The notes under the pieces were generated by a model. That model saw only the letters and a program-made list of their open reading frames with translations. It searched no databases and had not been told where the DNA came from. A stretch of DNA of 64,000 nucleotides from Eubacterium uniforme (lineage in GTDB: Bacteria; Bacillota; Clostridia; Lachnospirales; Lachnospiraceae): contig NZ_FUXZ01000004.1 of the NCBI RefSeq assembly GCF_900167115.1, forward strand, positions 186,001 through 250,000, written 5' to 3'. Shown one piece after another: positions 62,590 to 64,000 of this stretch; within the stretch, counting starts at the first letter, position 1, and every line of letters begins with the position of its first letter. A program made the position numbers and the translations under genes.

Positions 62590-63162
62590 TTACGCCTTAA
62601 TACCATCGATTAAGATATTTACAACTTCTTCAAGTCCTTCTGTGTATGACATCTTGCTATTAACTAAAACATCACTCATGAAAAATCTCTCAACTGTTGC
62701 TTCAAACATTGTTTTCACAAGAGCTGTATCAACTGGTCTGATAACACCTTCCTTAATACCCTGATTGATAAGCATTAATGTAGCTTCCCATCCAGTTTCA
62801 AGTCTCTCCTGAACCTTAACAAATATTTTTGGATATCTTGTCTTAAGAATACTTAGTTTTTCAAAACTAATATCCTTATATCCTTCTGGCATAACTCCTA
62901 ATAATCTTCTTAATTTTTCAAGAGTTGCCAATGAATCATCTTCAAGCACCTCTTTTTCGCTTTCCTTAATTTTATCAAAGCAATAATCAACTGTACTTAG
63001 GAATAAATCCTGCTTGTCTCGAAATGTATTGTAAATTGTTTTTTTACTCATACCCAGTTCGGCAGCGATGTCATCCATGGTGAATTTAATCCCTTTTCTG
63101 TTAAACACTTCAATAGTAGCTTCGATAATCTTATTTTTTAATAATCTTGTTTTCGTAGCCAT
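62590..63162 (-). CDS. TetR-family transcriptional regulator
   Basis: This 190-residue regulator has an N-terminal TetR helix-turn-helix (residues about 8-55; FTMDDIAAELGMSKKTIYNTFRDKQDLF) and an all-helical ligand domain. I chose ATG at 63162 with GAGGAGG upstream; the open frame reaches 63246 but those residues do not fit the family. It probably controls itself and the glycosyltransferase gene downstream. Direct repeats flanking its likely promoter are candidate operators. Confidence 0.88.
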   Translation of the reverse strand: MATKTRLLKNKIIEATIEVFNRKGIKFTMDDIAAELGMSKKTIYNTFRDKQDLFLSTVDYCFDKIKESEKEVLEDDSLATLEKLRRLLGVMPEGYKDISFEKLSILKTRYPKIFVKVQERLETGWEATLMLINQGIKEGVIRPVDTALVKTMFEATVERFFMSDVLVNSKMSYTEGLEEVVNILIDGIKA

Positions 63163-63176
63163 ATTTTCCTCCTCAC

Positions 63177-63335
63177 TATAGGGTTTCGTAAAATGATAGA
63201 GTATATAATATATTATAGTAAACTTCACCCTATTTTTCCATACCAAACAACCAAATTCAGAAAACTATTTTGCCAAGAATCGTTTCCTTTATAGCTTTAT
63301 TTTAACACCAATCTTTCTTTTTTCAAGAAACGTTT
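63177..63335 (-). promoter_or_regulatory. TetR promoter with flanking repeats
   Basis: On the minus strand TTGAAA (63321-63326) and TAAAAT (63299-63304) are 16 apart. CAAGAATCGTTT (63274-63285) and CAAGAAACGTTT (63324-63335), 11/12 identical and 50 apart, flank it. A looser inverted pair ATAGGGT/ACCCTAT lies at about 63177-63234 round another TATAAT. The rest of the 349-base gap to 63511 is AT-rich and holds a TATACT (about 63432) for the next gene. Confidence 0.5.
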
Positions 63336-63511
63336 TTTACAAATTTGGTTTCCGTTTTTTGTGCATTTTTACCTACGCATTTGCCAAAGTACTTTTTATA
63401 GTGGGTTGTTCATTTTTTTCACAAGATGTGGTATACTAGAATTGGCTGTAAGTATGATTTTTTACGGAAGGTATAATTCATATTTATAATTTATATGCTT
63501 GGGGGTGGATT

Positions 63512-64000
63512 ATGAAATTAACTTTTATCGGGGCAGCTCATGAAGTAACCGGCAGTGCTCATTATTTGCAGGTCGGCGACAAAAATATAATTGTAGATTA
63601 CGGCATGGAGCAAGGTGTAAATCTATATGTAAATCAGGAACCACCTTTTACTCCTGCAGATACAGATTATGTGTTTGTAACACATGCACACATCGACCAC
63701 ACTGGTCTTTTACCTTTGTTATATAAACAAGGTTTTAGAGGCAAAGTCTTCTGTACAGTTGCCACTTTTGAATTATGTTCCATTATGCTTAAGGACTGTG
63801 CACACATTCAGCAGTTTGAAGCAGATTGGCGTTCAAGAAAGAATAGACGTAGCGGTAAGGATTTAGTTGAACCACTTTATGATTTCGACGATGTTGATGG
63901 TATTCTTGGATTATTTGAAGGCTACCATTATAATGAAGAGATTAAAGTTTGTGAAAATGTTAAAATTAGATTTGTTGATGCTGGTCATCTTATAGGTTCC
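63512..64000 (+). CDS. MBL-fold metallo-hydrolase, beta-CASP type (partial)
   Basis: The first 163 codons are present and the frame runs off the right edge. The N-terminus MKLTFIGAAHEVTGSAHYL and metal motif THAHIDHTG identify a metallo-beta-lactamase fold of the beta-CASP RNase group (YsH1/CPSF-like RNA exonucleases); the later DAGHLIGS also fits. ATG at 63512 has GGGGGTGG upstream. It probably processes RNA in the cytoplasm; the window cuts the deciding C-terminal motifs. Confidence 0.85.
   Translation, partial: MKLTFIGAAHEVTGSAHYLQVGDKNIIVDYGMEQGVNLYVNQEPPFTPADTDYVFVTHAHIDHTGLLPLLYKQGFRGKVFCTVATFELCSIMLKDCAHIQQFEADWRSRKNRRSGKDLVEPLYDFDDVDGILGLFEGYHYNEEIKVCENVKIRFVDAGHLIGS

Noticed and set aside
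63163-63246. Longer start for the TetR regulator
   Set aside because: The extra residues cover the promoter region and precede GAGGAGG at the internal ATG.

Overview
The window looks like chromosomal DNA of a low-GC Gram-positive anaerobe of the Clostridia, most likely a Lachnospiraceae member close to the Butyrivibrio/Roseburia group. The evidence is AT-rich DNA with strong AGGAGG-type ribosome sites, TTGACA/TATAAT promoters, U-tract terminators, a CIRCE-controlled clpB, a B. subtilis-like ribDE(BA)H operon, an AraR-type (GntR-LacI) regulator, and several plant-glycan genes. I see no rRNA, tRNA, insertion sequence, prophage or CRISPR array. Species assignment is inference.

Left part (1-18,400), mostly minus strand: an L-arabinose/arabinofuranose region. 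It has a YtfQRT-YjfF-type furanose ABC importer (the last permease runs off the left edge). Upstream is a three-gene sensor: a membrane-anchored sugar-binding protein, a YesM/LytS-type kinase and a YesN-type AraC-family regulator. Then come L-ribulose-5-P 4-epimerase, an FGGY ribulokinase, AraR and an intracellular GH127 beta-L-arabinofuranosidase. Between these lie a small plus-strand protein, an unlisted 36-residue membrane peptide, a flavin reductase-like protein and a Fic-like protein with an altered active site and a striking operator array. Three repeats upstream of the importer and a cluster of TACTTGTA-type half-sites near araR look like the targets of the two regulators. A secreted fibronectin-III-like protein closes this part.

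Middle (18,500-37,700): pgi, an MTA/SAH nucleosidase and a TSCPD protein, then a long minus-strand locus for a glycerol-phosphate-bearing surface polymer. It starts with a PglC/WcaJ-type sugar-phosphate transferase, has five CDP-glycerol glycerophosphotransferase domains (two fused to glycosyltransferases), tagD and a TagGH exporter, and ends with an OmpR-type two-component system. It has no TagO/TagA, so it is not a textbook teichoic acid locus.

37,700-50,400: an FMN-riboswitch-controlled riboflavin operon, diverging from an LCP-family protein (likely polymer ligase) and murG. Housekeeping genes follow (HIT, rhomboid, DUF5662, birA, CapA, histidine phosphatase, Nudix).

Right part (50,600-64,000): a cytosolic sugar-binding/GGDEF fusion, and clpB with CIRCE. 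Next is an HTH-ATPase-DUF4325 protein bracketed by two 57-bp direct repeats (54/57 identical). Then come a GH36 alpha-galactosidase with a GPH symporter, a MurG-like glycosyltransferase with a TetR regulator, and the start of an MBL-fold enzyme. The 57-bp repeat cassette, the Fic operator array and the multi-TagF polymer locus are the most promising unexplained systems.
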